Below, in pieces: positions 10,029 to 24,702 of a stretch of 64,000 nucleotides of DNA. The stretch is from positions 434,001 to 498,000 of the forward strand of contig JAQGEQ010000043.1 in assembly GCA_034620365.1 (NCBI GenBank), read 5' to 3'. Made by a program: the position numbers and the translations under genes. The notes under the pieces were generated by a model. The model saw nothing but the letters and a program-made list of their open reading frames with translations, made no database searches and was not told the DNA's origin. Position 1 is the stretch's first letter. Each line of letters opens with the position of its first letter. Source of the DNA: Pegea sp. RAD2-039 (lineage: Eukaryota; Chordata; Thaliacea; Salpida; Salpidae).

Positions 10029-12332
10029 ATGATTCCTCAAAGAAACCCACTAGCAAGACTGGATGAAAACTGTCTTACAATTCCTCAATTTACAAAAAAT
10101 ATACAATCAACTCAATTGAATCTTTTCAAGCATGGTTTCAATCGTAAATATCTTCAATCTAAGGACAACGTCACATCAAACCCTGAATTTGGTGCAACAA
10201 GCATTCATCTTTCAAACAATTCTGCAGCAGTCAACATAAGCAAGAGTTTAGCTTGCAGTAATTGCAAAGATATAATAGTCACAGATAATAGTTCAAGTCA
10301 CAAACAAACTCATTTTCTATCTTTGAAAATTGATCAGTCTAATGATTTGAAGAAAAGATTAAGTGGAAATAAGAAAAAAAATTTAATTGATGATACAAGA
10401 ATGTCTATAAGCATGACCGAAGAAGATACTTCTATGAATTTAGAAGATGATATTTTATATCCTGCTACCACAACAAGTGATTGTAAAACTCAACATTTTG
10501 AGATAGAAGTTGAAGAGTATTTTTTTGAAATTATTAAAAATCTATTAGAAAGCGAAAATAGATATCGACCAAATTTTAAGTATTTGAAAAAGCAGGATGA
10601 TATAAATGCTGAAATGCGTTCTAAACTAATTCAATGGCTTTTTGAGGTACAAGATGAATACACATTGCACTCAGAAACACTTTATCTGGCAGTATCTTAT
10701 ATTGATCGCTTTTTATCTTGTAGAAAAGTGGAACGTAGCTATTTACAGTTGTTAGGTGAGTTGTACATTTTACTGACCATTTCTTCTATAAAAGTATCAT
10801 ATGAAATGATATGAAAAAAATATTTAGAAATTATTTAGTAAAGGAGTTTTAGTTTTAATAAAGTCTTCTAAATTTTTGGTTGTTGCATACCAGTAAATAA
10901 AAGATAAAAATTTTACAAATTAAACCAGGAAATACAATGAGCTTGAAAAAATCAATTGTTATTTTGCATTGTTTTAAAAGGTACAACATGTTTATTTATT
11001 GCTGCAAAGTATGAAGAAATTTATCCACCTTATGCCGATGACTTTGCTTTTGTTACTGCTAATACCTATCAGACTTCACATGTTTTGATGATGGAGAAAT
11101 TAATTCTTGAAGTTCTAAATTATAATTTAACCAGTCCAACAGTCCAACAATACCTGTCAATTTTTCACCAGGTATCGATTTATCACCTACTCTCAGCTGT
11201 TAACTTTTGCAGCTGCTAATTACATTAATTTTGACTATTCATGTGATTTTATACCTTATTCAGTGATAAACTACATAATTTTGTTTGATAATTCTACCTA
11301 GTTTGTAGACCGCTTAATTCTAAGATTTTGATCAGACTAAAATTAAACTTTTATTTTTTGGTAAGTCTTGATAACATTTTTATCAAATCTTTAATATTTT
11401 TACAGTAAGAATCAAATGTATACACACTAGTAAACAATACTTATCTTAGTTTTTGATAATAAATATTATACAAATTAATAAGACTCTTTAAATTTATCAG
11501 AAATCAAATATAAGCGAATCATGTCGATGTATATCTCAGTATTTTTCCGATATGGCACTTTTAGATGAAAAATTACTAAAATTTGGAACTTCAATCAAGG
11601 CAGCAGCTGCTTTTTCATTGGCTATAGTAGCAGAACGTAATTTGAATAGTGAAGGTATTATCCGTATGATAAACTTTTTCTTATTTATAATGCACTTTCC
11701 TTTGCCAATTCTAATTGAGTCTTTAGTAGATTTACAGTAACTTTTCATAAAAGTTTGAACGCTTAAAACAGGTTGACCATCAATGTGTAAATTAATTTTT
11801 CCTGATTTGTAGCTCTTAATTTTATTTTGCAATTTTTTTCTTGCTTACTAAATTTACATAAAATTTTTGAATATTTTAGTTCATGAAGTAAGGTAAGATG
11901 TTCAGTACGAGTTATTAAGTTGTTACATATCTAATCTAGATCTTTGTAAGTGTATAAAATAAACTATATTGTCATTACACCTGTATTTACCAGTTACTAA
12001 CATTGTTAGCTTTGTTTTAATTGCGATTATTTTTAGGTGATACGTCTCACATTCATATTTCTGAAGCAGTTTGTTGGTGCTTCCGTGAACATCTTGGCGA
12101 AGTAAGAGCTATTAAGGACTGCAAACTGATTATTAATTTTTTTAATGTTTTACAGATCTATTCTTGTGCTTATAAACTTAACAATTATTTATCAAAAAAT
12201 TCTGAATCTTTGGAGAAGTCATATTTATTTGAAAAATATTCTAAACTTCAATCTAAAAATGTATCTAAGCTTCTATCCGTACAACAATTGAATCTGATTA
12301 AAAGCGAACTTCTTTGGCCCTGGTTAAAATAA
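10029..12332 (+). CDS. Cyclin A
   Basis: Five exons (10029-10755, 10981-11171, 11501-11654, 12037-12101, 12156-12332) join in phase to 437 residues, close to vertebrate cyclin A2. The N-terminal half is low-complexity, with a destruction-box-like R5-xx-L8-xx-L11-xx-N14 that has the same spacing as the cyclin A2 box. The cyclin box starts near residue 160. It carries MRSKL (196-200), the position of the MRAIL docking patch, then YIDRFLS, and KYEEIYPP (252-259), which is typical of A rather than B cyclins. The second cyclin fold covers exons 3-5. Cyclin A activates CDK1/CDK2 in S phase and mitotic entry; that role is inferred from the family. The fourth intron is only 54 bp. The I-to-K change in the docking patch is unusual. 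The exon 3 acceptor at 11500 was chosen because it restores the residues between the two cyclin folds. Confidence 0.92.
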
Positions 12333-15300
12333 GATCAGTGATTTGATTCCAAAAATAGAAGAAATGGTTTTTTCCCAAATTTACCGCTTTTTCGTCATTG
12401 CAAATATGCAAATAATTTAAACTTTCATTTTTAAGGTCTTAGCTATTTTTTTTTCTAATTTTTAAATACAATTGACTAAAGAAAAACTTTAAAATGTGCA
12501 AACTTTTTATCATAACATTGTATTCTTTCATTTGTTAACATAAATTCTTTTTGAATGTTGTAATTTCAAATAATTTAGTGAAAGTTTTTTTTAAGTCTGC
12601 TCAATTTTAGAACAATCTGTAAAATTTCATTGCCTCTGAGAAAAGTCATTTTTAATTATGACTCATCAAATTTAACCTATCTCTAGTTTTTGCTGAGATT
12701 TATATTGACTAGTTGAATGAGTGGTTTTATGTTTTATAGGATAAATTACTGTTCTTCTCTGTCAAAATATTTTTCAATCAATTTTATTGTATAAAAATAC
12801 TGAAAACTATATTTACTTATCTGATTTTAATCGACATCATTTAATCGATAACTTTCTTAAAATTTTTATCGCATTCTAAAATTCTTTCATAGCCAGAATT
12901 TGTTTATCTTTAATTGATAATCTTTTAATCTTTTGACTGGCTACTATTACTTAAGTGTTATTCATTATTCTTGTCATGTTTGTAACTTTATCATCTTTAT
13001 GCGGCTGTTTGTAATTTTTCGTCTTTAACTTAAGCTTTTCCCACTTTGACAAATCCCTTGAAGTCGGAATCTAGAGGGAGGTTTAACTGTGTTAACTTAA
13101 CTTTATTACTTTCCTTTCAGTCATTTTTATGCCTGGTACCTTAATTCATTTTCTTATTGAAGTTTAAATTAATATGCCCGCAGATTAACACTTCTAGGTA
13201 CTAAAGGTCAAATGATAGAAATTATATTAGCTGTCAGATATAAACAACTTGTTATCTATGTTTGTAATAATCTACTTAAATGGTAAAGCAAATCTTAAAA
13301 AACAGTTTTAGATAACAGCTGCTTTATATTTTGCTCTTTACTAGGTCTAATAATTTACCTAAATATTTTAATTAAAAAATTTTAAGTGTAAATTTAATAT
13401 TTCAAGGAGTATTTTCTTAAAAACATTAAAAATTAAGTTCATTCATTGCCTTATATTGTCACTAAAGTTATAAATTTTTTACGTTTTGCCCAATTCGATG
13501 ACCGCGTAGTTTTTCTATCAAATAATTTGATTTCAAATATTTATGCTTAATGAAAAATCTGTTCAGTAATAATGTAAGACTGCATATGATGAAAACTTGA
13601 AAGACCGGAAAAAGTCATAAGCTCATTTACTAGTCAACAGAATCGTAGATTTTACAAACCATTTAAATACTTCACCATGTTTAATATTATTTTAGTAACT
13701 TTGATGTATACTAAACAGATACGATCAATAAATGTGAAATTGTGTTTCATTAATTTAGTTGAAAAAGGTTACTGAAAACTTACATAGTAAGATAAGTATC
13801 GATATTATCAGTAATCGATTGACGTCATTAAGGTAATGTTACATACTGCTCTAAACTCCTATTATCACTCAGTATCAGGCCAATCTAGTCATATCAATGT
13901 GAAAAATATAAAAAGAACAAGTTTCACAAAACATTATCACTATACTCATCTTTAGAATATTTTTATGAGATGCATCCTCTTAGAAAGTACTCCTTGTTGA
14001 TTTGATATGGAAAAATAGTATAGTAACTCTTATATCTGATGTTTAAGAAAAATATTTCCTTCATGTGCTTTAGAAAGATCTTCTTAATTAACAACAAATA
14101 AAAACACTTCTGAAAATTTTAGGTGTTAGTGAATGACAAAAATCAATAAACGATGCCAAAATAAAGGGGTCAACTAAGGGACAAGACAGCTGTATACAAA
14201 AGCAAATTAAGATTTAAGTACTTGGCATCATGTTGAGTTTACAAGCCACTAACGGGTAAATTGCATTATGAGATAACTGGCGACTACTTGAGCGTATGAG
14301 CCTTGTTATCCCTTGCGAATTTAACAAAAAAGATATCTTCATCTACGAAAGTATGTTGACAAGAAATAAACTTTAACCATACGTCTCAAGAGCTCTACCT
14401 ATAGCATCCTACTTTTTGGATCATCTACAAGAAACATTGCCTATGAAAAGCTACCACTAAAACATCCTTCCGAAAATATTCCCTCAGCGCAAACGGGCTG
14501 TTTTCTATATCTCATCAACATTTAGAAATAGTAATCAACATGCTTAATTCTTCATCTACGGAATTTACAGCTAAACTTCGCTTAGTAGTAAGCGAAAATG
14601 TAAAGATTAAATTAATTTATACCCAAGAGATTGTGCTCATATATTAGCCCACACACAGTTTTCCGGAGTTCTTTTTTAATAAGCTTCTTATCAAATCATT
14701 TATGTAATCAATGCATTGATTTTGATTCCTATTAATCTCAAGTTTTTTGTTCTTTGAGAGTTCAGAAATAACTTTGCAAACTTAAAAATGTAAATCGTTG
14801 GCAGGATAGTTTTAGTGAAAACTGAGCTTGCAAATTTCAATTTACTTGTGTCAGTTTCAATTAACTAAAAAGCATGACTTGAAAGATTCACTAAGATGAA
14901 ACAATGAGGTCGCTTTTAGGTCGATACTTGCTGGCAAGCTAAAGCGTTTTGATGTGTGGTCTTTTTGTGTCTTTGGCAAAAGTAAAAACTATGCCATTGG
15001 TACTATGCATGCAGCAAATGTTGTTTTTAAATTATGTATTCATGATAATTACTTTTAGCGTTGTATTGACAATATCTTCAATATATGTTAAACTGGTAAT
15101 CTTATTAAGCTCATCAACTATAAATCAATGATAACTTAGTAAGTGGGAAAAATATTTATACTGAAGGATATTTATAGCAATATATAGTCTAATCCCTTTC
15201 AGCATAAAGTATAATTTACAGGCATATATAAAGGAACTATTTAAATTACAGGATTAGATAGTCAATGATTTATAACGGAAATAATACAGAAAAAATTATT

Positions 15301-18300
15301 TCAATTTAAAATAATTCCATTAAATTATTTTGTTTTATTGGCCATCATTATTTGTAAAATCAGTTCATAAAGTGTTTTACTGAATAATTTTATGATTTTT
15401 GTCACAATATTTGCAGCTTGCAATACATTTTTTTAAATTTTTGTATATATTTCCGTATAACAACATCTCTTAAACTTTTAAAAAACAAACTTTGTTGAGA
15501 TTTTCTTGAAAGCACATAAGTTCAAGCGGCTTACTTTTGATTATCTTACCATTAGAATTCGAAATTAATAGTTAAACTAAACAGATAAGAAGTTTGTAAG
15601 AATCTGTTTAATGGAAGGATTTTTAATGCTAAGTTTGATCAGGTAATATCCAATGTTTAAATAAAAGAAACGAAAATAAAGAAAATATTTAATTATTTAT
15701 TATGATTTATGATCTTATCTATAACATTTCACTTTTATAAAGCTTTGAAGTAAAAGTTTTAAATTTATAGAACTTACAAGAAGTATCATTTCCTTGGAAA
15801 ATAGTTATAACTTATTATTTTTAAATACTCTTTGAAAAGTAATTGAATAAAACTATTGGTTCAAATACTTTACAATATCTGCAATCAATTAATCTTTATT
15901 ATACTAGTTATGCTACTACAAAGCACTTTTAAGGGTAAAAAATAGCATTGTATGTACTTAATATTAATCCTTTTGAATAAAAGAAGTCTAACTGATAAAA
16001 CATAGTATCATTTCTGATAAGCTATCTTAGTAGGTGGTCAATATTTTCTTTAGCAAAATTTTTTTCTAAGACCTTGTTAAGATAAATTGTTACATATTTT
16101 TAAAATTTTATATTTCTTTATAACTATATCCACTAATAATGTATATATCAATCATTTATACTGTAAAACATTATAATAATATGCGGTTATAATTATATCG
16201 TAATTACACTTTTTGCCTTTTTTTTATAACTAACTTAGGTGAGTTTATTAAAAAAAATGTTCTGAGACTATAGTCAAGTTGCTTTCTAGTCGATAACAAT
16301 TTAGAATAATAGGCATAAACTGATAAAATAGCTGAAGGGTCACATTTCAAAATAACAAACTTACTAATTTTAGGAGCGTACATTATTATTGGTTGATATT
16401 AAGCAGTATGCTAGCCTCCACGACAAAAAACCTTTGTCACTATCATCAAAAAACACAAATCTAGTTTTATTGAAATGGAGTTTTTAAAAAAAGATCTAAT
16501 TAAAATTGAATTGTTTTTGTTTGATGATCTATGACAATAAAATTCAATCTAAGACTACTGTAAACGCTAAGTAGTGATTTATTGTGTAAATAGTTTAAGT
16601 ATTTTAGAAAGTTTCTACATTCAAATACTTTCTTTCAATTCTTTATTGATCTAGATATCAAATAACATAATATGGTACTTCAAAAGAAACTGGATCTTAT
16701 GTTTGTAAAATTTGGTCAGCAATTCTAATTCTTCAACCTTTTTATTAAGTGGACTTTTTCTGCAAAATTCTTTGACATTTATGAAAACTCAAATCAAACT
16801 TTCTTGTTAGATTTGGTTTAATTTATAATCTCAAAAATTATTTGAAATGCTTAATTTATATAGATAGTACATTATTATATGTAAGTTCTTATAGCTGAAA
16901 GTTCTATTTTATAGAATAGGATTCAATTTATAGTGTTTCAAAATGCAAAATAATTGAATGCATTTGTTCAAATCAGTTCTGTAAAGCAAAACATTTAAAG
17001 CGAAATAATGTTAATGGCGACTTAGGTTAAACTCTGTCAACATATGAGTAAGAAAACGATAGTCATAAAATAAAATAAGAAAAAGATACTTGAGTGTTAT
17101 AAATCATTTTCAGAATATTGAAAATTTTTACAGCCAGCTTCTGCTATACTGTGTTTATAAATAGTAAAGTTTTTGTTGTAATAACTTTTACAACTCACTA
17201 AATTACAATAAATCGTCAGATAATTTTGAAGTGATTAATAAGAAATTTTCACTTAAAGAGTAAAACTTAAGTGTTATATAAGTTGTTTCAACAACTAAGC
17301 ATTTTAGAAACAGTTGATTGAAAAAAAACAGAAAAATCATAAAGTCAGAAAAAGTATTTTCTTAAAATTAAATGTTTGTATCTAGTGTTGCTTTGTTTTA
17401 CCTAGCCTTTTATAAAAAACTATTAATTGGGAAAATATGTTTGTTAGTTAGCATCTAAATAATTTTTATTTATTGTTTAAAGTATTTATTTGAGCTAAAA
17501 CAACACTTTTTTCTAATTATTTACAGCTGTTTGAAATAGAAATATGTTTAAAAGATTTACTTAATCATGCTATGAGTTTCGCATCCATCCTTTTTACCTC
17601 CGAGCATTTTGTGGTATTGCAAAATAGTTTCATTAAAAAATACATTTTTAAGTAACTATAGAAAGAGATTTCTTCGATTGCTTCGTAAGGTCGAATACTA
17701 AAGGAGAGACAACTACGTTAACCGAGAAAAACTGTGGAGACTAATTTAACTCGATTTTAGAAAAAATCGCTGCGCTTTACATGTTTGGGATAACATGTCG
17801 ATGGAATGTCTAAATGTACATTAGCCATGCTCCGGTGTAAGGTTAAGAATTGCCTGGAAGCTAACAAGGCTGCTAACTATCAAAGTTCTTAAAGCTTTAC
17901 CGCACTGATCTCGCCTAGCTGAATGTAGAAGAAATTCTTTGGTCAAATGTAAAACTGGCTGAGTAAATTTTTGGTGCAGTGTATTTGCCGATAAGATCTG
18001 ATATAAGTGGTACTAAGGTTTCAAGCAAGAGGCCTGGAAAACAGACACAAAAATTAGAAGAGAAAATTTATAATAGTGTGTTTCGTGCTTTTTGTTTAGC
18101 AGGCATCAAATTAAAGTTATTAATTTAAAATGTTGTTGTTTATGGAGTCTTTTAAAATGTATCAAAAAGATTAGAAGATTTCATCTTTAGTTGGTGATAT
18201 GCAGTCAGTGGGTAGAAGTTGCAATTCTGAAAATGTTAATCTCAGTTCTTCTTAACTTTCTAAAACTAATCAAGAATTTCTTCAAAATAAAGGTAAAATT

Positions 18301-18589
18301 ATTTTCTTAAATAATTCAAAGTCTCTTTCCTTCGAGCAAACCATTTAATATTCTTACCATTATCAAATCTAAAGAGCCAAAATTTTTAAAAATATTGTTG
18401 TCACTCTTAGTAAGTCTTGAGCACGTCCAGTTATGGTAGATGTGATTTGTGGTATTTGGTAAATATTGAAAATACTACAAACGTCATACTACATACGGAA
18501 AAAGTTTGCCGCAGAAAATTCTCAAGCTTCTCGTTTTTGAAACTTTATGTGTGAGGGAATAACGAACTGTCACGTTTATGCAGCAATAT

Positions 18590-18625
<36 letters not shown>
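18590..18625. repeat. (CAG)12 trinucleotide repeat
   Basis: Twelve perfect CAG units, preceded by an interrupted CAGCAATATCAG. It is not in a recognisable reading frame or gene, so it is a microsatellite that is likely length-variable. Confidence 0.95.
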
Positions 18626-18627
<2 letters not shown>

Positions 18628-21009
18628 CTAACTAAAATCCTCTTTTTATAGAGTTGAAAATCTTACCGCTTAAATATATTCTATTTTCAATGAATTAATC
18701 AAGAAAGTTTTGATAAAAATCCTTCTTTTTGTTATTGTATTAAGTCGATTTTTGCTTTTTATAATTCGGGGCAAGCCACGTGAGGTCATATAAACCAAGC
18801 AGAAAAGAGCAAAACATTTAGAGTTTACAGCCCTTGCAAGAGTCGGTAGTTGAACTAGGAGTTGAATTATGCATTGTGAGAATTTAGTTCTTATTTAATT
18901 CACTAGAAATTTACTTTTTTATCGAAACTTAAGACTAATGAAAAAGTAAAATCTTCTCAGACTGTATTCTAAGCTCTAACTATCAAGCTCTGATAGAATT
19001 AGAGTTAAGTATACAAAAACCTTAATATGCTAAAATTATTTTAGGTAAATGATAAACTGTGATATGAAAAGCTGACAGGTCTACATATCAATAAAATATT
19101 ATTCTATATGTTCAAATTCTAATTAATCATATATAAGCGACTAAAACCTCTGCTAGTCAGAACCACATTTAGATAACCTCATGACCCTATCGTATGTTAT
19201 ACTTGTATGTATTAAGCTACAAGTAATTAGTTGTAATATAAGGTTTTCAAATTTCTTGTCGCATGTTAGAAAGTCTTCGCTTTGGGATTGATAAACATTT
19301 CATCCTTCCCTCCTGAGACACTAACCATCTATTTTATCCTCTCAATAAGAATCTTTATTTCTTCACCAATAGGCTTATTTATAAGCTTGTTACTTCTTCA
19401 TTTATTCAGTTTTCATGGAAGTTGCCAAATCCGATTTCATAAGAGGTTTAACGTAAGAGCTTTAACATGATTTTGATAAAAATATTTTTTGTTGTTGCTT
19501 TTAGTTAGATAGTCATTTTAGTTGAGTTAGAGCAGATAGGATTTATACAAAGCACTCGACATAATTTGATACTAATTTATTATATTGATGTATTTCATAA
19601 TTTTCACTAATTTTTCATTGAATCAGTAAAATTTTTATTGACAACTTCTTGACTAAATTTACTTGTATCTCTATTTCATTATTTCTTTAAAAAATCGTTT
19701 GTTCTGTGTACAAAATGCCTGATTAACTGCATGACGTAGATAAAATCACTTTCTCCCACGTGGTAGGTTAATTTGAATTTAAAAAGTTACAATATTAGAA
19801 AACTTACAGATGAAACAACTCAAGATAAATAATAAAACCAAAAATTCTAAAACTAAATATATAAAAATAATTCAACAAGTGCTTGAAATCTACAATCAAT
19901 CTTATATATCTGAACTGTTATAAGATAAGAGCTTCGATTAATTTTTTGAGGTTACCTTGAAAATGCTTCGGTTCTAATTACATAAAATTCGATAAACTTA
20001 CAATTCAACAGCAATCAGCGTCAAATGCTTTCAGTATGACTCTTAGTTTTAAGTCTGTCGTCGTGATATTTTTTCTGGCTACTAATCAACCACAACATGA
20101 CTAACACTACAAGTGCCACAATAAGCATAACTTTTTAAGCGTCGAAAATTATGATTTTGTGATGATGAACGAACAAGCAACCCTTTGTTCGCTAGTTTAT
20201 TCAGTGTTTGGCCCTACATACTGAAATATACGCCTAAGCGAAATTTGCCAATCAATCGGCATATCAAGCGTAACTTTAAAATGGCTACAGGTGGTTGCAA
20301 TGGAACGTACTATCAGCAAATAAGTGATAAATATTCGTGCATTAGTCTGTTGAAGTAATTATACACCTCTTTATTATGATTTGCAAACATCTGATTTGTT
20401 CACAGGTGAAGCAACAGAGTGAAATGATAATATTTTAATGATATTAGACAGAGTTAACTGAAGTTCTGTAAACTATCAATTAAGTTTTATTTGATAATCA
20501 CGTGCAATCGATTTTTGAGACTTTCAAAGCTAATAGCGTTATCTAAACTACGTCATAATCAAAAGAATTGTTACAAAGTACATCATGAATTTTATCTTCT
20601 AAGTCTGCTATGTATCTGCTTTTAAGTCACTGATTTTTATTTTAGATTTATTTCAAAGTATGGTATGTATGTGCCGAAAAGTTTATGAACTGATCAAATG
20701 TTATCAAAGGTTTTGCAAATACGTTTATCACAAGATAGCAGAGGATATTCGATTTAAATGGCAAGAAATTTGTTTCAGCGATTAAAGGTGCTAGATTGAT
20801 GGGCTGGCTGATTAAACTAAAGCTGTTGAGTTATATGTTAAAAAAAGATTAGTTAAAAAGATGATAAAGTTAAGTTCTATCGAAATGAAATACGTTTACT
20901 ATATACAGCTTAAAATGAATAACATTTAAAGAGTTTACCTTTGTAAAAGATTCATTAAATATTTAAAAAATTGTTGGCTGCAATTTTTGCCAGATTTAAT
21001 TCAACCATG

Positions 21010-21345
21010 ATAGTGGTTACATATACTGACAGTGAAGTGATTTCTAGCATACGTGCCGTGCCAAGCATACAGGTAGTTTTACTACGCTCGTCATAAATTC
21101 GTCAATGAAGCGATCTAACGGCGTACTCGGTGTGAACGAGTGAATGAATGGTCATCAATAATCTAACTGACACAGCTGTATGAAAAAGGGTTAAACGAAT
21201 AGATCGGATAGAGGGTGAGAGTGATAAAGCCTTCAGCTAATCGTCCCCAGTTAAGGCGATTGATTTACCTTTACGCCGTCTGCAAGAGACAAATGTTCGT
21301 GATATTACCAATGGCGGTTGGATTTGTTGAATTATTCTGGTGAGC
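21010..21345. promoter_or_regulatory. GC/CpG-richer block upstream of Tbx1/10 (candidate regulatory DNA)
   Basis: This roughly 335-bp block has clearly more G+C and many more CG dinucleotides than the surrounding AT-rich sequence (for example CGATCTAACGGCGTACTCGG). It lies about 3.4 kb before the Tbx1/10 start codon and has no open frame with homology. It could be an enhancer, an upstream noncoding first exon, or an old repeat; nothing in the sequence decides between them. Confidence 0.25.
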
Positions 21346-24300
21346 AGAAGTTTTGTTTAGAGTTCAGATATTTTAAATTGAAGTAAGATACAAGTCTAAT
21401 TATTTTTTCTACACGAGCCTGTTTAATTTTCAGCAAGTATATTTAAGTTACTACTTAAAATGAATATATACATTACTCGTTTATCTTTTTTCTTTTCATT
21501 TTCATTTTGAGTTTTTTGTTTTATTCTCTTCCATAACTTGAAAAATATCTAATGTAAAATTAGGAGAATACTTTTGTAATCACTTTAAACGGTTCAGGTG
21601 TTTTTTTATAATTTTGAATAATATGTCTTGCCGATTTTAGTTTATAAGTAAATCAGTTTTGCGTTATAGTATTGTATTTTTGAGACTATTGTTCGTTTAC
21701 TTAGTATAAAGAAAAAATCTTTTTAAGTTTTGGTGAAAAATAAAGCTATAGTAGTAGTAATAACCGATTTTCAACCGCTTATATCTGTAAAAGTTTTATA
21801 ACAAGATTAGTGTACGCTGTGGTCGCTAAAAGACGATTAATCACTCGGCGCTACCTGTGTCTCGACATTGCTTCACGATTAGTTTCAATAGCCACACTAA
21901 AGCTTACACTCAAACTCAAATAAGTCTTAAATATTGTAGCCTGCTAAAAAAAACTTACTCAACTTCTTATTTTCAGCCATTTTGCTATTGACATTCAAAG
22001 TATTCGAACTTGACAGCCGAAATTTGAGAGAAAGATCGTTATACTGCGTGATGTTCACGGTTTTAGTTCTTTCTTCTTCGCGTACGCTGCAGTTGTTGAC
22101 TTTCACAACTTATTTGTCTTCCATTATCAGTCAGCTTATGGATTACTTGATTTACGAAGAAGGATTTCGCTTTCGTTTAAATTAAAGGGTGAAATGACAG
22201 CTTAAATTGCTAGTTTTAAATAGTTTTAAATCTAATCGAGATATTTGTGAAGCATTGAAAGAAACTGAACTCTTTTAGATTATTTGTTTTTTTTATATCA
22301 GCCATGTTAAACATTTTTTTAATTGAATTCCGCTTGACATTAGTTACAAATTTATTTCTTAATATTTAATCCAAAAAGGTTAGCTTTTACCGCTTGAGTT
22401 AAATGTCGTTTTAGTAAAATTCATTTAACGACATTTTTAAACATTTTCTAATCTTCAAGAAGAATTGTTTCAAGTATAATTTGGTAGAATACCTTCATTA
22501 ATGTGAAATCAATTTTACAAAACCTCTAGTAAAATGCAAACGAATATCACCTTTTTAATTATTCAATTTATTTGTTTACTTCGATTTTTTTTTAATTTTA
22601 CAAGTTTAAATTATTTAATTGTATTATCATTATAATTAAATAATTTAGTTATCAAATATCAGAGTAAAATTCAACTTTTATAAATTTAAGCAAAATAAAG
22701 TTAATGTTAATAAAGCAGCTTTAATGTGTAACATTTTTCTTAAACGATATTTAGTGAATTGTATAATTGGTAAAAAGATATGGTCAGTTTATATAAATTA
22801 CATTTATATTAGCTATATCACCTATACTATTAAATTTATTGAAATATTAAACGCTTTGTAAATTTTATTCTGTACGTCGTAATTTTCAGTTGTTTTAAAA
22901 TTGTTTACAAACTTTTATGAAAAGTATATATTAAGAATAAAACATCTAAATATTTTAAGTAGTATAATTATTTGTAAGTTATTAGTATTATCGATTAATT
23001 ATAAAGTTTTGATCGCCTTCTAGCAGTAAGCTGGAAGATTTATTTTACTGATATAAATCTTGACAACGTAATTAGATTGCAAAACTTGTCGGTCCAAACT
23101 CTCTGACGTATATTTTGTTGAAGGTTTTGACCTTGGCAATTGTAGTTTTCACTGTGGCTTTGATATTGATTAGCATTAAAGACTATAAAGAGCTTCCCTA
23201 GAGTACTTGATGTGATTTGTTTCAAGTCGAAAGTCAAATTGTATCACTTAGTTTTACAGTTTCAAATTTTATGCGGCAACGTTTTATTAACTTTCATATT
23301 TAAACGACGTAAAAAATATTTGAAGATTAATTGATCTGTATGAGATGTATTTGTATCTGCAGTTAAAGGTTTTGTTTGTAATATTACTTTGTAAGATCGT
23401 CAGCAATTAAGTATTATATAAATTGTTTACAAAGAAACTGTAGAATGTGTTTTGAACACATAATTTGCTGATTGAATAATAATTACAATAATTGATATGT
23501 TAAAAGCTGAAAGATAAAATGTTGGTTCATCAATTTTATTTGTCAGCAAAAAAGAAGTGCTGTAAAGATTCGCCAATGAAATTTTAGAAGCAGTTTACAA
23601 AACAATAAATATGTACAAAGGTATACAATACTTCGATAATTTGTTGGTTAGTCAGATTTTAAATTTATTATAGCTGAAATACTCTTTAGAGTACTAAAGT
23701 CAACTTTCTTTGAAGTTGCATTTGATTTTTTATAATATTTAAAAAGAATTGAATTGAAGTTTGTTAGAGCTTTGCTTCATTTTTTACTAATAGTTTAACC
23801 TTCCATTAAGTTTTTTTATATTATCGATTTTTCATTATTACCTGATAAAAATGGTTGTATAATTGCGTAAACGTGTAACAGAAATATAAAATTTGTTTAA
23901 TGATTTTGTTTATAAATAAATTTGAAGTTTATGATTAATATATTTTAAGTCGGTTTCGATTCTAGTCGTAAGAATGAAATTTTTTGAATATATGGCCAAT
24001 GAAAAACCAAACATTGTAGCTTAATAATTCATTACAAGTCAAGCAGATAAAAATTGTTAAATAAGGTCCTCAAATAGGTATCGTGCCATTTTTTAATTGC
24101 ATCAATCTGAATTACTTAAATAATTTTATAGAAGGTTAAATCAGAAATTGAACAAATAGGATAAAATCTGCATGTCTAATTTGGCAATGTTATTTTAAAA
24201 CGAAAAGTTAAAAAGATAGTTTACAAAAGAGATTATCAAAAGAGTCAAGTTTATCAAAAATATGTATTAAAAATGCGCATGTATTACAAAATATAATTAA

Positions 24301-24702
24301 TGATCGCTAAAAAGCTTTAAAAGATTCAATGAACAAAATTAGTTAAGAAATATTCTATGTTGCATCTTTCAATTAGTTTTAAATCTATGTTAGATAAAGA
24401 CAACTTTTATTTTATAACAATTTTATAGCTTCAATGAAAAATAATTTTGTAAAGTATATTACAATAACATTTTTTGTCTTCTTATTTACTTTGTTAATAA
24501 ACCGTATTTACATTTAAGTGAATAATAAAGCAAGGTTTTCGGCTAATAATAATTTAATTTATTGCATAAAACCATTAAAAGATATTTCTAACTTCTATTT
24601 AAGCTATAAGATCTAATCTAATTGTGAATACTACCACTTAGGTTGTTCCCGATTTTTTAACAAGAGTTTTTCGTACTTTAACAACTTTATTCAAGCTGTA
24701 AT

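Larger units (their letters stand above)
12333..24702. other. 12.4-kb gene-poor region upstream of Tbx1/10
   Basis: No coding region with homology was recognised on either strand. Open frames here (for example 14949-15131, 19282-19470, 21982-22185, 23040-23237) are short and not protein-like. Patches of higher G+C interrupt the AT-rich background at about 14160-14520, 17650-18090, 20040-20350 and 21010-21345. Because the next gene is a developmental T-box factor with its start at 24703, this stretch is the natural place for its cis-regulatory DNA; that is inference. Confidence 0.5.

Noticed and set aside
11537-11654. Cyclin A exon 3 beginning at the TATCTCAG acceptor (11529-11536)
   Set aside because: It would drop about 12 residues between the two cyclin folds; the in-phase acceptor at 11500 restores them.
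21982-22185. 67-codon plus-strand frame before Tbx1/10
   Set aside because: It has no homology or splice context, and its composition is what chance gives in this DNA.
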